NCBI RefSeq assembly: GCF_006711645.1
Contig: NZ_CP041250.1
Coordinates: 19,989 to 83,988 of the forward strand
Direction of reading: 5' to 3'
From: Klebsiella electrica
GTDB lineage: Bacteria; Pseudomonadota; Gammaproteobacteria; Enterobacterales; Enterobacteriaceae
Length of the DNA: 64,000 bases
Of the stretch, positions 1 through 8,678 are shown piece by piece. The stretch's first letter is position 1. Each line of letters begins with the position of its first letter. The notes beneath the pieces are model-generated. The model saw only the letters and a program-made list of their open reading frames with translations. It did no database searches and was not told the origin of the DNA. The position numbers and the translations under genes were made by a program.

Positions 1-353
1 CGGTATTAGAACTTCCGTTAGTAATGTTCCTCTCATGTTGTTCACCCAACATTGTTTGTTTAAAAGATATTATATCGCCTGAAAACAGAAATCATAATAA
101 AGGTAGGGGATACAGAAGGAGTCTTTCTCAGCATACTAGGATGAAGAGATCCGACTTAGCATCTTTTCTGATCTACGCGGAGGGAAACGCGCAAAGGATA
201 TGATAATCAAACCACATACATAAAATCATACTGAATGTGATAGTTAGCATTAAACACATAATAATATCTGATATGATGTTTGAATTATTAGTAAGAAATC
301 ATACATGATATGATTTTCTACTTAACCGGACATTATCAGACGGGGCGGGCAGG
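1..353. other. AT-rich leader with no gene seen
   Basis: No convincing reading frame. The stretch is AT-rich with long poly-AT tracts and sits upstream of the small operon starting at 354, so it probably holds that operon's promoter. I could not fix a -35/-10 pair. Confidence 0.5.
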
Positions 354-602
354 ATGGATGACGAAATGATGTTTTCGCTCAGCTATGAGCAGATGACGCA
401 GATGGCAGAGGAGGAAATAAAGCAATGCGATTTTCGCAGGGATGGCACCCATTATGTCTGGGAAGTGAACAAGGCTCATGACATCCTCCGCTTCTGGTAT
501 CTCCTGGCGCTGCGCGGACACACGGGCCTGGCCACCACGCGGGTCGAAGCAGACTATAAACGGTTAAAAACGCTCATTTCTCAGAGGAACGAGGGACAAT
601 GA
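354..602 (+). CDS. Small hypothetical plasmid protein (82 aa)
   Basis: Not recognised. A soluble, acidic-to-neutral 82-residue protein with no signal peptide or membrane segment. Its stop overlaps the start of the next gene (ATGA at 599-602), so the two are probably translationally coupled, and the three genes at 354-1696 look like one unit. A GGCAGG stretch abuts the first ATG; an in-frame ATG at 366 would have better ribosome-site spacing, so the true start may be there. Confidence 0.6.
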   Translation: MDDEMMFSLSYEQMTQMAEEEIKQCDFRRDGTHYVWEVNKAHDILRFWYLLALRGHTGLATTRVEADYKRLKTLISQRNEGQ

Positions 603-1171
603 CGCGGGAAAAATCCCGACGTCCGTCGCCGCTGCAGCGGCGGGTGCTGATTGTGCTGGCCGCCCTCGGTGCGAAACGTCCGGGGCCGGTTGCGACGCGG
701 GATATTGAGCGGGTGCTGGAGCAGGGCGGGGACGCCCCGGTGTACGGGCCGAACCTGCGCGCCTCCTGCCGGCGCATGGAAGCCGCGGGCTGGCTGCGCA
801 CCCTGCGCGCCCCGAACCTGCAGCTGGCCGTCGAGCTGACGCAGGCCGGTCGCGGCATTGCAGAACCGCTCTACCAGGAAGCACGCGAGGCTGAAAAGGC
901 ACGACAACGACTGACCGACGTCCGGCGTCTGCCGTTACGCCAGACGACTGCCGGTGACGCAGTGGAGCTGCAGCTGGATGACGGCCATTACACCATCAGG
1001 GAAGCGGCCTACGTGATCCGTCTGGACGGTACCACCTGCCTGCAGCTGACGGATGCCGGTGGCATACGCCGGATAAAAGAGGGCGATCCCCTGCAGGTGG
1101 CCAGCTGGTATCAGGCCTGTTTTGATGCAGGCCTGCCGGTCACCGTCCAGGTGAATGAGAGCCGGGACTGA
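599..1171 (+). CDS. Hypothetical protein, possible winged-helix N-terminus (190 aa)
   Basis: Not recognised by family. Residues about 10-85 have the alternation and basic content of a helix-turn-helix or winged-helix fold (Q-R-R-V-L-I-V-L start, later R-R-M-E-A-A-G-W-L-R). The C-terminal half is a mixed, charged domain. The start overlaps the upstream stop by 4 nt. GC-rich codon use resembles the plasmid backbone rather than the AT-rich DNA around it. A DNA-binding role is inference only. Confidence 0.65.
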   Translation: MTREKSRRPSPLQRRVLIVLAALGAKRPGPVATRDIERVLEQGGDAPVYGPNLRASCRRMEAAGWLRTLRAPNLQLAVELTQAGRGIAEPLYQEAREAEKARQRLTDVRRLPLRQTTAGDAVELQLDDGHYTIREAAYVIRLDGTTCLQLTDAGGIRRIKEGDPLQVASWYQACFDAGLPVTVQVNESRD

Positions 1172-1201
1172 TCGCCACCACACAAGGAATATGAGCATAA
1201 A

Positions 1202-1696
1202 ATGAAAGTCACTGAACCCGGGCTGAATAAGCTGATCGATAACCTGAACACCCTGATTTGCGAGGACAGCCTGCTCACGCGCCAGGAGCGTGAAACGCTG
1301 GTACTGGCCGTCGCCGCCATCGGCGCCATGAAAGCGCGCGTCGGCTTGAAAAAAGTCGATGCGCCGACCGTTGCCAGACGGGAAAAAAGGGAGAAAAAAG
1401 ACCGCCAGTCTGATCCGCGTTTTCCGCGAGCCGGTCATCCCTGGCAGGAAGACGAAAAAACCTTACTGAGTGATGCGCTCGATTCGGTACCGGACGAAGA
1501 AATTGGCAGGCATCTTTTCTGGCTTTCCGAGAAACTGGGCAGAACGCCTTTCAGTGTTGCTTTCCAGATCGCGGCAATCAGGGAGCTGCAGGACGGCTGG
1601 GAGGAGCAGTTCAGGGAGATTTCGGATAACATTCGCTTGTCCGGTCTGAGCATCAGTGATTATCTGAAGCAGAACGGCACGGACCTGAACGCCTGA
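1202..1696 (+). CDS. Hypothetical protein (164 aa)
   Basis: Not recognised. A soluble protein with a lysine/arginine-rich linker around residues 55-75 (R-R-E-K-R-E-K-K-D-R) between an N-terminal helical part and a C-terminal helical part. It begins 30 nt after the preceding gene and probably belongs to the same transcript. A purine-rich AAGGAA lies upstream of the ATG. Confidence 0.65.
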   Translation: MKVTEPGLNKLIDNLNTLICEDSLLTRQERETLVLAVAAIGAMKARVGLKKVDAPTVARREKREKKDRQSDPRFPRAGHPWQEDEKTLLSDALDSVPDEEIGRHLFWLSEKLGRTPFSVAFQIAAIRELQDGWEEQFREISDNIRLSGLSISDYLKQNGTDLNA

Positions 1697-1736
1697 ATGC
1701 CATTTTCGTTACAGACAAATTATATAACAGAGGGCA

Positions 1737-2039
1737 GTGATGAAAACAGCGGTATGGGTAGTGGTGTATTTCGTGCTGTTGTTGCTGAGACATCTGTTCG
1801 GCGGCTACCGCCATCTCATGACGCTGCACGACTCAGTTGCCCACTCAAGCGTCGCGATAGCTTTCGCTAATCGCATGTACTGGTGCAATATTTGCCGCTA
1901 CCAGCGACTGCGATCAGGAAAGTCTTTTTCATTGAGTTTGTTCTTTTATGTGAATTGTTCGCACATCACTCCCCGCATACACTTTGCAGGTATGACGGTT
2001 TGGCCGTGGTTCCGATTCTGCAATGCCGCCGTTGGCTAA
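1737..2039 (+). CDS. Doubtful small membrane protein ORF
   Basis: The first 25 residues form a plausible membrane helix (V-W-V-V-V-Y-F-V-L-L-L-L) after a GAGGGCAGTG ribosome site, so the 5' part may be a real gene start. The rest runs antisense to the better-supported minus-strand gene at 1929-2237 and looks like read-through. Possibly a truncated gene. Confidence 0.25.
   Translation: MMKTAVWVVVYFVLLLLRHLFGGYRHLMTLHDSVAHSSVAIAFANRMYWCNICRYQRLRSGKSFSLSLFFYVNCSHITPRIHFAGMTVWPWFRFCNAAVG
1867..1932 (-). pseudogene. Truncated start of a second MKKT-type exported protein
   Basis: The ATG at 1932 overlaps the stop of the gene at 1929-2237 (ATGA). It begins M-K-K-T-F-L-I-A, almost the same as the M-K-K-T-L-L-I-A start of that gene, but reaches a stop after 21 codons. 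The 14-nt sequence spanning each start codon is identical at both places. It looks like a broken tandem paralogue. Confidence 0.35.
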
Positions 2040-2237
2040 ATTAAAATCCATATGCCCGGATACGGACGCGTTTAGCGTAGCGGGGGAGCCGTCAACCGAG
2101 AGGATCATGCAATCCGCATCTATTTCTACGGTGTGCTCGCCAATTTTGTACAGTCGACCAGCGGGCTGGCCATCGTCGGCCATTGCGAACGTAATACCTG
2201 CCGCCACTATGGCGGCTATCAGTAAAGTCTTTTTCAT
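1929..2237 (-). CDS. Small secreted/periplasmic hypothetical protein (102 aa)
   Basis: The N-terminus is a classic signal peptide (M-K-K-T, hydrophobic core, cleavage expected after F-A-M-A before D-D-G-Q). The mature part is about 83 residues with two cysteines (D-A-D-C-M and H-T-C-K-V) that could form one disulfide. Family not recognised. The start was chosen at 2237 because upstream extension gives no signal sequence. A DsbC-like gene lies 0.5 kb away, which fits an envelope theme. Confidence 0.6.
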   Translation of the reverse strand: MKKTLLIAAIVAAGITFAMADDGQPAGRLYKIGEHTVEIDADCMILSVDGSPATLNASVSGHMDFNLANGGIAESEPRPNRHTCKVYAGSDVRTIHIKEQTQ

Positions 2238-2325
2238 AATCTTGCCATTAGCACAAAGGAAATTGTTAATGATGGTCAATTATTGACCTTGACGTACAAT
2301 AATTTTCGATATCCAAACTAACCCC

Positions 2326-2599
2326 CTATAGTGTGACATGCAAGATAGCTGCTCTCCAGGACATGCCAAATGAGTGGAAAGATCAGTACCGTAAGGGAGA
2401 GCGACGGAGGACTTTACTTTTGCTGCGGGATAAGCGTCCAGCGGATGGTTTCCATCAGAAGTTGATAGTGCACAGACGGGCTTTTATCCAGCCGCAAACC
2501 CTTCTCCCAGCATTCATCCGAAAATTTTTCCGCTTCATTACCGTTACGCTCTATAGGCAGTGGAAAAAAGAGCGCGTATGGTATCTGGACACACTATAG
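2326..2599. repeat. 274-bp segment bounded by perfect 10-bp inverted repeats
   Basis: CTATAGTGTG at 2326-2335 faces CACACTATAG at 2590-2599, and similarity continues a few bases outwards and inwards. An open frame fills the inside but has no ribosome site or recognisable product. The layout resembles a small non-autonomous mobile unit (MITE-like); no flanking target duplication is obvious. Confidence 0.3.
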
Positions 2600-2730
2600 C
2601 ACCCTCGCGGATCAATGATGGAGTCGCATAAACAGGAACTATTGTTTTTTACAGATGATAAAAATATTCAAATCTGGCATGAACCAGGCATCAACAACCT
2701 GAAATTAATACTGAATAGGGAACAGGGATT

Positions 2731-3279
2731 ATGAGTTTTTTTCTTAAATCATTAGCCGCAGGTGTTTTTACGATAGCCAGCTTCAGTGTTGGGGCTACAA
2801 CTGCTCCTGTTTTAGACACAACGCCACAGATGGCCTATGAGGATATCTCTCGCTCCTTAACTGAATTGCAGCCGATTACGTTTCAGTCTGGAGTGGAAAA
2901 ATATAAAATATTAGTTTTTGTAGATAATCAATGTGTTTATTGCAGCTATGTTGTAAAAAACATCAAGAAATACACTGATGCAGGGTTGACTATGTCATTT
3001 CTGACGGTGGTTCCATCATCCATCAAAGACTCAGTCATTGAAGATATGGGACGAGTATGGTGTGCATCAGATCGTCAGAAAAGTTTTCAAAATGCGATGG
3101 CCGGTTTTTTGCCAGACAATGATAGCTCAGAAAAATGTAAAAATCTGGTGATTAAACAATCTGAACTTGCTGATAGACTGGGCGTTACAGTAACTCCTGC
3201 TATGGTAGTGCTGGGGCCGTCTGTGCATACTTTCCTGGGTAGTGTTTCTCCAGATAAAATTCTCTCTGAACTCCAGTAA
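2731..3279 (+). CDS. DsbC-like periplasmic thioredoxin-fold protein (182 aa)
   Basis: An N-terminal signal peptide (residues 1-22, cleavage near S-V-G-A) is followed by a thioredoxin-like domain with the active-site motif C-V-Y-C at about residues 70-73 (I-L-V-F-V-D-N-Q before it) and a later cis-proline-type T-V-T-P-A segment near 155. Two further cysteines lie at about 110 and 136. This is the DsbC/DsbG family pattern, so a periplasmic thiol-disulfide exchange role is likely. It is shorter than DsbC and lacks a clear dimerisation domain. The next gene, 46 nt downstream, encodes an envelope lipoprotein and may be co-transcribed. Confidence 0.75.
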   Translation: MSFFLKSLAAGVFTIASFSVGATTAPVLDTTPQMAYEDISRSLTELQPITFQSGVEKYKILVFVDNQCVYCSYVVKNIKKYTDAGLTMSFLTVVPSSIKDSVIEDMGRVWCASDRQKSFQNAMAGFLPDNDSSEKCKNLVIKQSELADRLGVTVTPAMVVLGPSVHTFLGSVSPDKILSELQ

Positions 3280-3474
3280 AAGGACTAAGCGAATGGTTAC
3301 CTGGAGATGAAAACTGGAGTTTCACATGAATTTAAGAGCGTTCTCAGCCCCCATACTCACCCTGGTGCTACTTATAACAGCCTGTTCAAACCATACTCAA
3401 AAAACAAACGTCAGGGTAATGCCCGGCAACGATAAATGTAAGCGTGCAGCGAGAACCGTATTGACGGGGATGTG

Positions 3475-5013
3475 TTATTCAGTTGGCAGTGCTACGCGCC
3501 AGGGGAGTAGTTCGCTGACCCGGTTTATCGGCCAGTCAGCAATGACGTCAAGGACATAACGGAGGTAGCTTTCTGGCTCCACTCCGTTCAGTTTGCATGT
3601 CCCGATCAGGCTGTACAGCAGCGCTCCCCGCTCTCCTCCATGATCCGAACCGAAGAACAGGTAGTTTTTGCGGCCCAGGCTGACCATCCGTAGCGCATTC
3701 TCAGCTATGTTGTTATCTGCCTCGGCCCAGCCGTCGTCAGTATAGTAAGCCAGCGCCGGCCACTGGTTCAGTACGTACGTGAACGCTTTCGCCAGTTCTG
3801 AGTGTCGCGACAGCGTTTTCACCTTTTCACGCAGCCAGCTTTCCAGGGATTTCAGCCGCGGTTTAGCTTTTTGCTGACGTTCTGCAAGGCGTCGCTTCGC
3901 CGGCATCCCCCTTATTTCCGCCTCGATGGCATATAACTCACCGATCCGTTTCAGGGCTTCCTCCGTCAGCGCTGACGGGGTGCGAACGTGCACATCGTGG
4001 ATCTTGCGGCGGGCATGAGCCCAGCAGGCAGCTTCCGTTATCTGTCCATTGCGGTACAGTTCGTTGAACCCGGCGTACGCATCCGCCTGCAGAACACCGC
4101 TGAAGCCAGCGAGATGGCTCTGCGGGTGGATACCTTTTCTGTCCGGGCTGTAAGCGAACCACACTGCCGGCGCCAGCTCTGACCCGGCGTTACGGTCGTC
4201 ACGAACGTACGTCCACAACCGCCCGGTCTTCGTTTTCTTATTACCTGGCAACAGCACCGGGACAGGCGTGTCATCAGCATGGAGCTTACCGTCAGTCAGC
4301 ACATAGTCCTGAAGCGCCCCTTCCAGCGGTGACAGTAGCCGGCAACACGCATCCACCCAGCCCGACAGCAGTGAGCGGCTCAGCTCCACACCCTGGCGGC
4401 CGTATATTTCAGACTGGCGGTACAGCGGGGTGTGCTCTGCATACTTTGAACTCAGCACGCGGGCCAGCAGCCCCGGTCCTGCGATACCCCGCTCGATGGG
4501 CCGTGAAGGCGCGGGGGCCTGCACGATGGCATCGCACTGAGTACAGGCATGCTTTTCACGTACTGTCCGGATAACCCGGAAAGCGCTGCGCATCAGCTCC
4601 AGCTGTTCGGCGGCATCTTCACCCAGGTAACTCAGCGCACCACCACATTCCGGGCAGCATGACGCTGCCGGCAGCAGCCGTTTTTCGTCACGGGGAAGTG
4701 ATTCAGGGAACGGTTTGCGGGTACGGGTCTGCCGCAGCGGGCGCTGCACGGCCGGGTCATCCACCCGGCCGGTAAGGGTATCGCTTTCTTTCTGCAACTG
4801 CTTAAGGTCGGCTTCCATCTGCGCGATACGGCGGGAGACTTTTTCGGAGCGGCTGCCGAAGTTCATCCGGCGCAGCTTATCCAGTTGCGCCTGCAGGTGA
4901 TCTATTTCGCGTTCACGCTCGTTCAGCTTTTCCAGAAGGGCACGGTTCAGCGCCTCCTGTTCGGCAAGGAGACGTTTCAGTTCATCGATATCGTCAGGAA
5001 GTAAGCTGTTCAT
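3475..5013 (-). CDS. tnpC: IS66 transposase TnpC (512 aa)
   Basis: Full-length IS66-type transposase: N-terminal leucine-rich coiled coil (about residues 5-70), a C-x-x-C zinc-finger pair near 118 and 155, then the DDE catalytic domain with D-G-K-L-H-A-D-D-T-P near 240 and D-N-N-I-A-E-N-A-L-R near 455. It is the last gene of the element's three-gene unit. Confidence 0.95.
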   Translation of the reverse strand: MNSLLPDDIDELKRLLAEQEALNRALLEKLNEREREIDHLQAQLDKLRRMNFGSRSEKVSRRIAQMEADLKQLQKESDTLTGRVDDPAVQRPLRQTRTRKPFPESLPRDEKRLLPAASCCPECGGALSYLGEDAAEQLELMRSAFRVIRTVREKHACTQCDAIVQAPAPSRPIERGIAGPGLLARVLSSKYAEHTPLYRQSEIYGRQGVELSRSLLSGWVDACCRLLSPLEGALQDYVLTDGKLHADDTPVPVLLPGNKKTKTGRLWTYVRDDRNAGSELAPAVWFAYSPDRKGIHPQSHLAGFSGVLQADAYAGFNELYRNGQITEAACWAHARRKIHDVHVRTPSALTEEALKRIGELYAIEAEIRGMPAKRRLAERQQKAKPRLKSLESWLREKVKTLSRHSELAKAFTYVLNQWPALAYYTDDGWAEADNNIAENALRMVSLGRKNYLFFGSDHGGERGALLYSLIGTCKLNGVEPESYLRYVLDVIADWPINRVSELLPWRVALPTE

Positions 5014-5061
5014 ACCGGGTATATTACCAGGCTCATTCAGCGTCGACCAGGATAAAGAGGC

Positions 5062-5409
5062 CTACAACATAGTCAGTGACGTAAGCAGTCTTTTAGGCTG
5101 CCGCCAGTCGATACCTTCAAGGAGCATCGCCAGCTGTGCCGGTGTGAGGAACACTTTGCCATCCCGGGCTGACGGCCAGGCGAAGCGGCCGCGCTCCAGC
5201 CGTTTGGTCAGCAGACACAGTCCATCGCCGGTAGACCAGAGGAGCTTTACCTGACTGCCATTACGCCCACGGAAGATAAAAACGTGACCTGACATCGGAT
5301 CGTCTTTCAGCGTCGTCTGCACCTTTGCCGCCAGGCCGTTGAAGCCGTTTCTCATATCGGTGATGCCAGCGACCAGCCAGATCTTTGTCCCTGATGGTAA
5401 TGGGATCAA
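5062..5409 (-). CDS. tnpB: IS66 accessory protein TnpB (115 aa)
   Basis: Matches the IS66 Orf2/TnpB family (I-W-L-V-A-G-I-T-D-M-R-N-G-F-N-G-L and H-V-F-I-F-R-G-R). Needed for IS66 transposition, exact function unknown. Starts inside the end of tnpA (4-nt overlap), indicating coupled translation. Confidence 0.95.
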   Translation of the reverse strand: MIPLPSGTKIWLVAGITDMRNGFNGLAAKVQTTLKDDPMSGHVFIFRGRNGSQVKLLWSTGDGLCLLTKRLERGRFAWPSARDGKVFLTPAQLAMLLEGIDWRQPKRLLTSLTML

Positions 5410-5810
5410 CGTTTGAGCTCCCGTATCAGCAGGTTCAGGATATTTTCGCTGATGGCACCATTCAGACGGAGTGATCCGTGCCGGAACGTCACTTCACAGC
5501 TGATATTGAGTGATTCAGGTGCCGCAGCAGCTACAGGTTGTGACCGGGGGGAGGTTGCAGGGACAACATCTTCGGTATCAAGTGTTATCGGGAGCAGCTC
5601 AGGCACGTTGTTTTCTGTTGTTGAAGGAGGACGTAGTTTTCCTTCGCGCCAGTACTGGCGCCACTTGAACAGCAAATTATCGTTGATCCCATGCTCACGA
5701 GCGAGTTGCGCTACGGAGATCTCTGGTCGATGCGAGAGTTCAACCATTTTGATTTTGAACTCAACGGGATAATTAGGGCTTTTTTTACGCACTGCGGTTA
5801 ATGATTTCAT
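5406..5810 (-). CDS. tnpA: IS66 accessory protein TnpA (134 aa)
   Basis: IS3/IS66-type helix-turn-helix protein (Y-P-V-E-F-K-I-K-M-V-E-L, then Q-L-A-R-E-H-G-I-N-D-N-L-L-F-K-W-R-Q). First gene of the element; overlaps tnpB by 4 nt. Confidence 0.95.
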   Translation of the reverse strand: MKSLTAVRKKSPNYPVEFKIKMVELSHRPEISVAQLAREHGINDNLLFKWRQYWREGKLRPPSTTENNVPELLPITLDTEDVVPATSPRSQPVAAAAPESLNISCEVTFRHGSLRLNGAISENILNLLIRELKR

Positions 5811-6492
5811 GGATAGCGTCCACCATATTTGGTGTCCACTATCCTCTCAGGAATATCAGGATCTGCCAGACGGTGCTGAGACGACGCTTACCGATAAATC
5901 AGCGGAAGTTGATGATCTTTTAGGTAACCCAGGGTCTCCAACATTTCCCCCGGATCATTCAAAAATAGTCGTATATGCAGCACAAATACGGAATGCCATT
6001 GTTGCCGAAATGTACGAACCCGATGCGTATAAAGGAAAAACCTGCTCTATTCGTATCTATCTTCAGCCTGATGGTTCAGTGAACAGTGCGACAGCAAAAG
6101 AGGGTGATGCAAAATTGTGTAAAGCAGCCATTTCAGCGATTACACGAGCGAAAATACCCGCCGCACCAGATAACGAAACATATCAGAGGGTCAAAAATGC
6201 CGCTCTTGATTTCAGACTATAGAAATGAAGTTTGAGGTGGTTATTGAGGAAATGCCCTATTGTGATCTATCCGTAATCCGTTTTTTCATCGCAAAGGTCG
6301 GGTTGTTGCAGCGACACTGATATGTCGCTGCAAGCTTTGCGATCTCAATGTAATTAACTGATATTTAACATAAAACGCATTAAACGCACTAATACTGTAA
6401 TGGCTCAATAGTAATGTCCGCCTGTGGCTCAATTCAGATGTCCGCGCTATGGTAAGCTTCACTGGTCCGTTTAAACTACCGGGAGGCATATC

Positions 6493-7896
6493 ATGAGCGC
6501 AGAAAGCTCAGGAGTGTTTACTTTGAAAGAGATCAACCGGATCAAGATTATACAGGACGTCATTGAACGTCGCATCACAACGCGCCGTGCGGCCGAGCAC
6601 CTCGGTATCAGCGACAGGCAATGCCGCAGACTTCTTGCCCGTTACCGTGAAGGCGGACCGCTTGGTATGGCCAGCAGACGATGTGGCATGCGTGGTAACC
6701 GCCAGTTGCCACCCGGGCTCGCAGATCAGGCTCTGGAACTGATCAAGACGCGTTATGCTGATTTCGGTCCGACTCTGGCGCGTGAAAAGCTCGAAGAACT
6801 CCACGGACTGTTTCTTGGCAAAGAAACTGTCCGGCGCATCATGGTGCGGGCTGGCTTATGGGTTCCCCGTAAACAACGTGCCGCAAGGATCCCTCAACCA
6901 CGGTACCGGCGTCCGTGTACTGGTGAGCTGATACAAATAGATGGCTGTGATCACGACTGGTTTGAAGGCCGTGGCCCGGCCTGCACCGCGCTGGTCTATG
7001 TTGATGATGCAACCAGCAAACTGATGGAACTGTTGTTTGTTAAATCGGAGTCCACGTTTTCTTACTTCGAAGCCACGCGGCGCTATATCGATAAGCATGG
7101 TAAACCGCTGGCACTGTACAGCGATAAAGCCGGTGTTTTTCGTGTTAACAATAAACACGCCACAGGCGGAGACGGGCATACTCAGTTTGGGCGAGCCATG
7201 CATGAACTGAACATCCAGACTATCTGTGCAGAAACCAGTCCCGCCAAAGGGCGTGTAGAACGAGCTCACCTCACTTTACAGGATCGTCTGGTCAAAGAGC
7301 TGCGGTTACAGGGCATTTGTTCAATGGAGGCTGCAAATGACTTCGCTGAGGCCTATATGGCTGACTATAACCGCCGTTTTGGCAAAGTACCGCGACATGA
7401 TTTTGACGTACACCGTGCTGTAGAACATGATGAGGACCTGGGGCTTATTTTCACTGTTCGTGAAAAACGTAAAGTCTCAAAATCGTTGACGATACAATAT
7501 GATAAAATGTTGTACCTGATTGAAGACAGCGAACTGAGTCGCCGTGCAATAGGTAAATATATCGATGTGTATCACTATCCTGATGGCAGAAAAGAGCTGC
7601 GCCTGAACGGTACGCTACTTCCCTACTCTACCTACGACCGACTGTCAGAAATCGACCAGGGCGCGATTGTCGATAACAAGCGTCTTGGCCGAACCCTGGA
7701 GTTTATCAGTCTGGTGCAGAGCAAGCGGGATAACACGCGCTCTCAGTCAATTCCCGCTGGAGATGGCCCTTCCCGACGACGGCCAAAGCAGGAAGGGAAG
7801 AAATCCCAGCGCTCACTGGATAATGATGACATGCTCGAAGCACTCAAACAGCTTCAGTCACGTTCAGAGGACATTTTTGGTAAAAGAGCCCGCTGA
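6493..7896 (+). CDS. ISNCY/integrase-core transposase (467 aa)
   Basis: N-terminal helix-turn-helix (R-I-T-T-R-R-A-A-E-H-L-G-I-S-D-R-Q) followed by an rve-type DDE core: I-Q-I-D-G-C-D-H-D-W-F near 150, L-Y-S-D-K-A-G-V-F near 210 and a glutamate in P-A-K-G-R-V-E-R-A near 255. Full length with GGGAGGC upstream of the ATG. It mobilises the surrounding element. Confidence 0.9.
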   Translation: MSAESSGVFTLKEINRIKIIQDVIERRITTRRAAEHLGISDRQCRRLLARYREGGPLGMASRRCGMRGNRQLPPGLADQALELIKTRYADFGPTLAREKLEELHGLFLGKETVRRIMVRAGLWVPRKQRAARIPQPRYRRPCTGELIQIDGCDHDWFEGRGPACTALVYVDDATSKLMELLFVKSESTFSYFEATRRYIDKHGKPLALYSDKAGVFRVNNKHATGGDGHTQFGRAMHELNIQTICAETSPAKGRVERAHLTLQDRLVKELRLQGICSMEAANDFAEAYMADYNRRFGKVPRHDFDVHRAVEHDEDLGLIFTVREKRKVSKSLTIQYDKMLYLIEDSELSRRAIGKYIDVYHYPDGRKELRLNGTLLPYSTYDRLSEIDQGAIVDNKRLGRTLEFISLVQSKRDNTRSQSIPAGDGPSRRRPKQEGKKSQRSLDNDDMLEALKQLQSRSEDIFGKRAR

Positions 7897-7924
7897 TGGT
7901 ACTCACTGGCCGGACAGTGGTTGC

Positions 7925-8569
7925 TCACCAGTTGATATTGTCCGGCCAGACCCATGATGTATTATTCATTTCGTTCAGCATCTTTATGTCCTGCTTTTCA
8001 CGGGCATACTTACCCCATAATGAATGAAAAGAACGAACAATACTGATTAACTGCTTTTTTCTTTGCTCCGGAGATAGGCTGATAAAATAGCAGCACCTGC
8101 TGTCAATATTATCCTCAATGAAATTAAAATCAGAGTCTGATGCATATTTTACTGTTAGCATAATATCATTCGACGTTGTTCTCTCAGACTCTGTTAATGC
8201 TGATTCTATCAGGTATTCAAAGGCATACATGACAGACAGCTGGTTTTTGTCTGTCTGAATATAACCCATTGAGTTTCTGAGTATTGAGGACTGTACCAGG
8301 ACCAGAGGCCATAAAAGCTCAACACCATAAAGCTTATATGTATCATGTTGATCATACTGATGTTGCTCAACACGACGATTACCTTCCCGTGCTTTACGAA
8401 TATCATAGGCAAGGGATAACATAAATCCGTCTTTAACTTTAATCAGTGGGCTTTCATCCACGATGTAATGAATGAGTTCATGTAATTCATTCAGGGCTTC
8501 TGAATCTCCCCACAGTATAAAACCTGCATTGTTCGGCGTTAACTCGTATCGAAGCATGGGCTCAATCAT
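7925..8569 (-). CDS. Passenger protein of the ISKpn21-like element (214 aa)
   Basis: A soluble, mostly helical protein convergent with the transposase gene and wholly inside the element's ends. I believe related proteins are annotated as DUF6904, but the function is unknown. No nuclease or membrane motif is visible. Codon use is more AT-rich than the transposase, suggesting the gene was captured. Not a transposition gene of any kind I recognise; a host-benefit or defence role is possible but only a guess. Confidence 0.7.
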   Translation of the reverse strand: MIEPMLRYELTPNNAGFILWGDSEALNELHELIHYIVDESPLIKVKDGFMLSLAYDIRKAREGNRRVEQHQYDQHDTYKLYGVELLWPLVLVQSSILRNSMGYIQTDKNQLSVMYAFEYLIESALTESERTTSNDIMLTVKYASDSDFNFIEDNIDSRCCYFISLSPEQRKKQLISIVRSFHSLWGKYAREKQDIKMLNEMNNTSWVWPDNINW

Positions 8570-8678
8570 CCTGTTGTTTCAGTCGGAGGAAAGTCTATCA
8601 GTAAAGAGAATGAGAGATCAAAGTGGTCATTTTAATTGAGCTGGATAACGGACATTTCAATTGAGCCTTGACAAATAC

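Larger units (their letters stand above)
3438..5891 (-). mobile_element. IS66-family insertion sequence (2454 bp)
   Basis: Ends begin GTAAGCGT on both strands (3438 and the complement ending at 5891), with ACCGT shared further in. It is flanked by a perfect 8-bp target duplication CGATAAAT (3430-3437 and 5892-5899), the size typical of IS66. It carries the usual tnpA-tnpB-tnpC trio, all intact, so it looks like a recent complete insertion. Confidence 0.95.
3326..6222 (+). pseudogene. TolA C-terminal-domain lipoprotein, split by an IS66 element
   Basis: The 5' part (3326-3437) encodes a lipoprotein signal with lipobox L-I-T-A-C. The 3' part (5900-6222) continues in the same frame once the IS66 element and one copy of its 8-bp target duplication CGATAAAT are removed. 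The restored protein is 144 residues; its C-terminal 95 residues (C-S-I-R-I-Y-L-Q-P-D-G-S-V, then K-L-C-K-A-A-I-S-A-I) match TolA domain III, the part that contacts TolB, colicins and filamentous-phage coat protein. The present gene can only make a short lipopeptide. It follows the DsbC-like gene closely. Confidence 0.8.
6396..8673 (+). mobile_element. ISKpn21-like element (ISNCY type, 2278 bp)
   Basis: The outer ends match as TGTNNNGGCTCAAT..AATGTCCG (left from 6396, right as complement ending at 8673). Inner copies of the same motif follow at both ends. A 5-bp duplication AATAC flanks it (6391-6395 and 8674-8678). Length and transposase fit ISKpn21 as I remember it. It carries a second, opposite-strand gene (7925-8569) as passenger. 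Confidence 0.8.

Noticed and set aside
564..907. Several long minus-strand frames opposite the gene at 599-1171
   Set aside because: GC-rich shadow frames with low-complexity Arg/Pro/Ala composition and no ribosome sites.
2333..2599. 88-codon plus-strand ORF inside the inverted-repeat-bounded segment
   Set aside because: No ribosome site or recognisable motif; its start and end coincide with the repeats.
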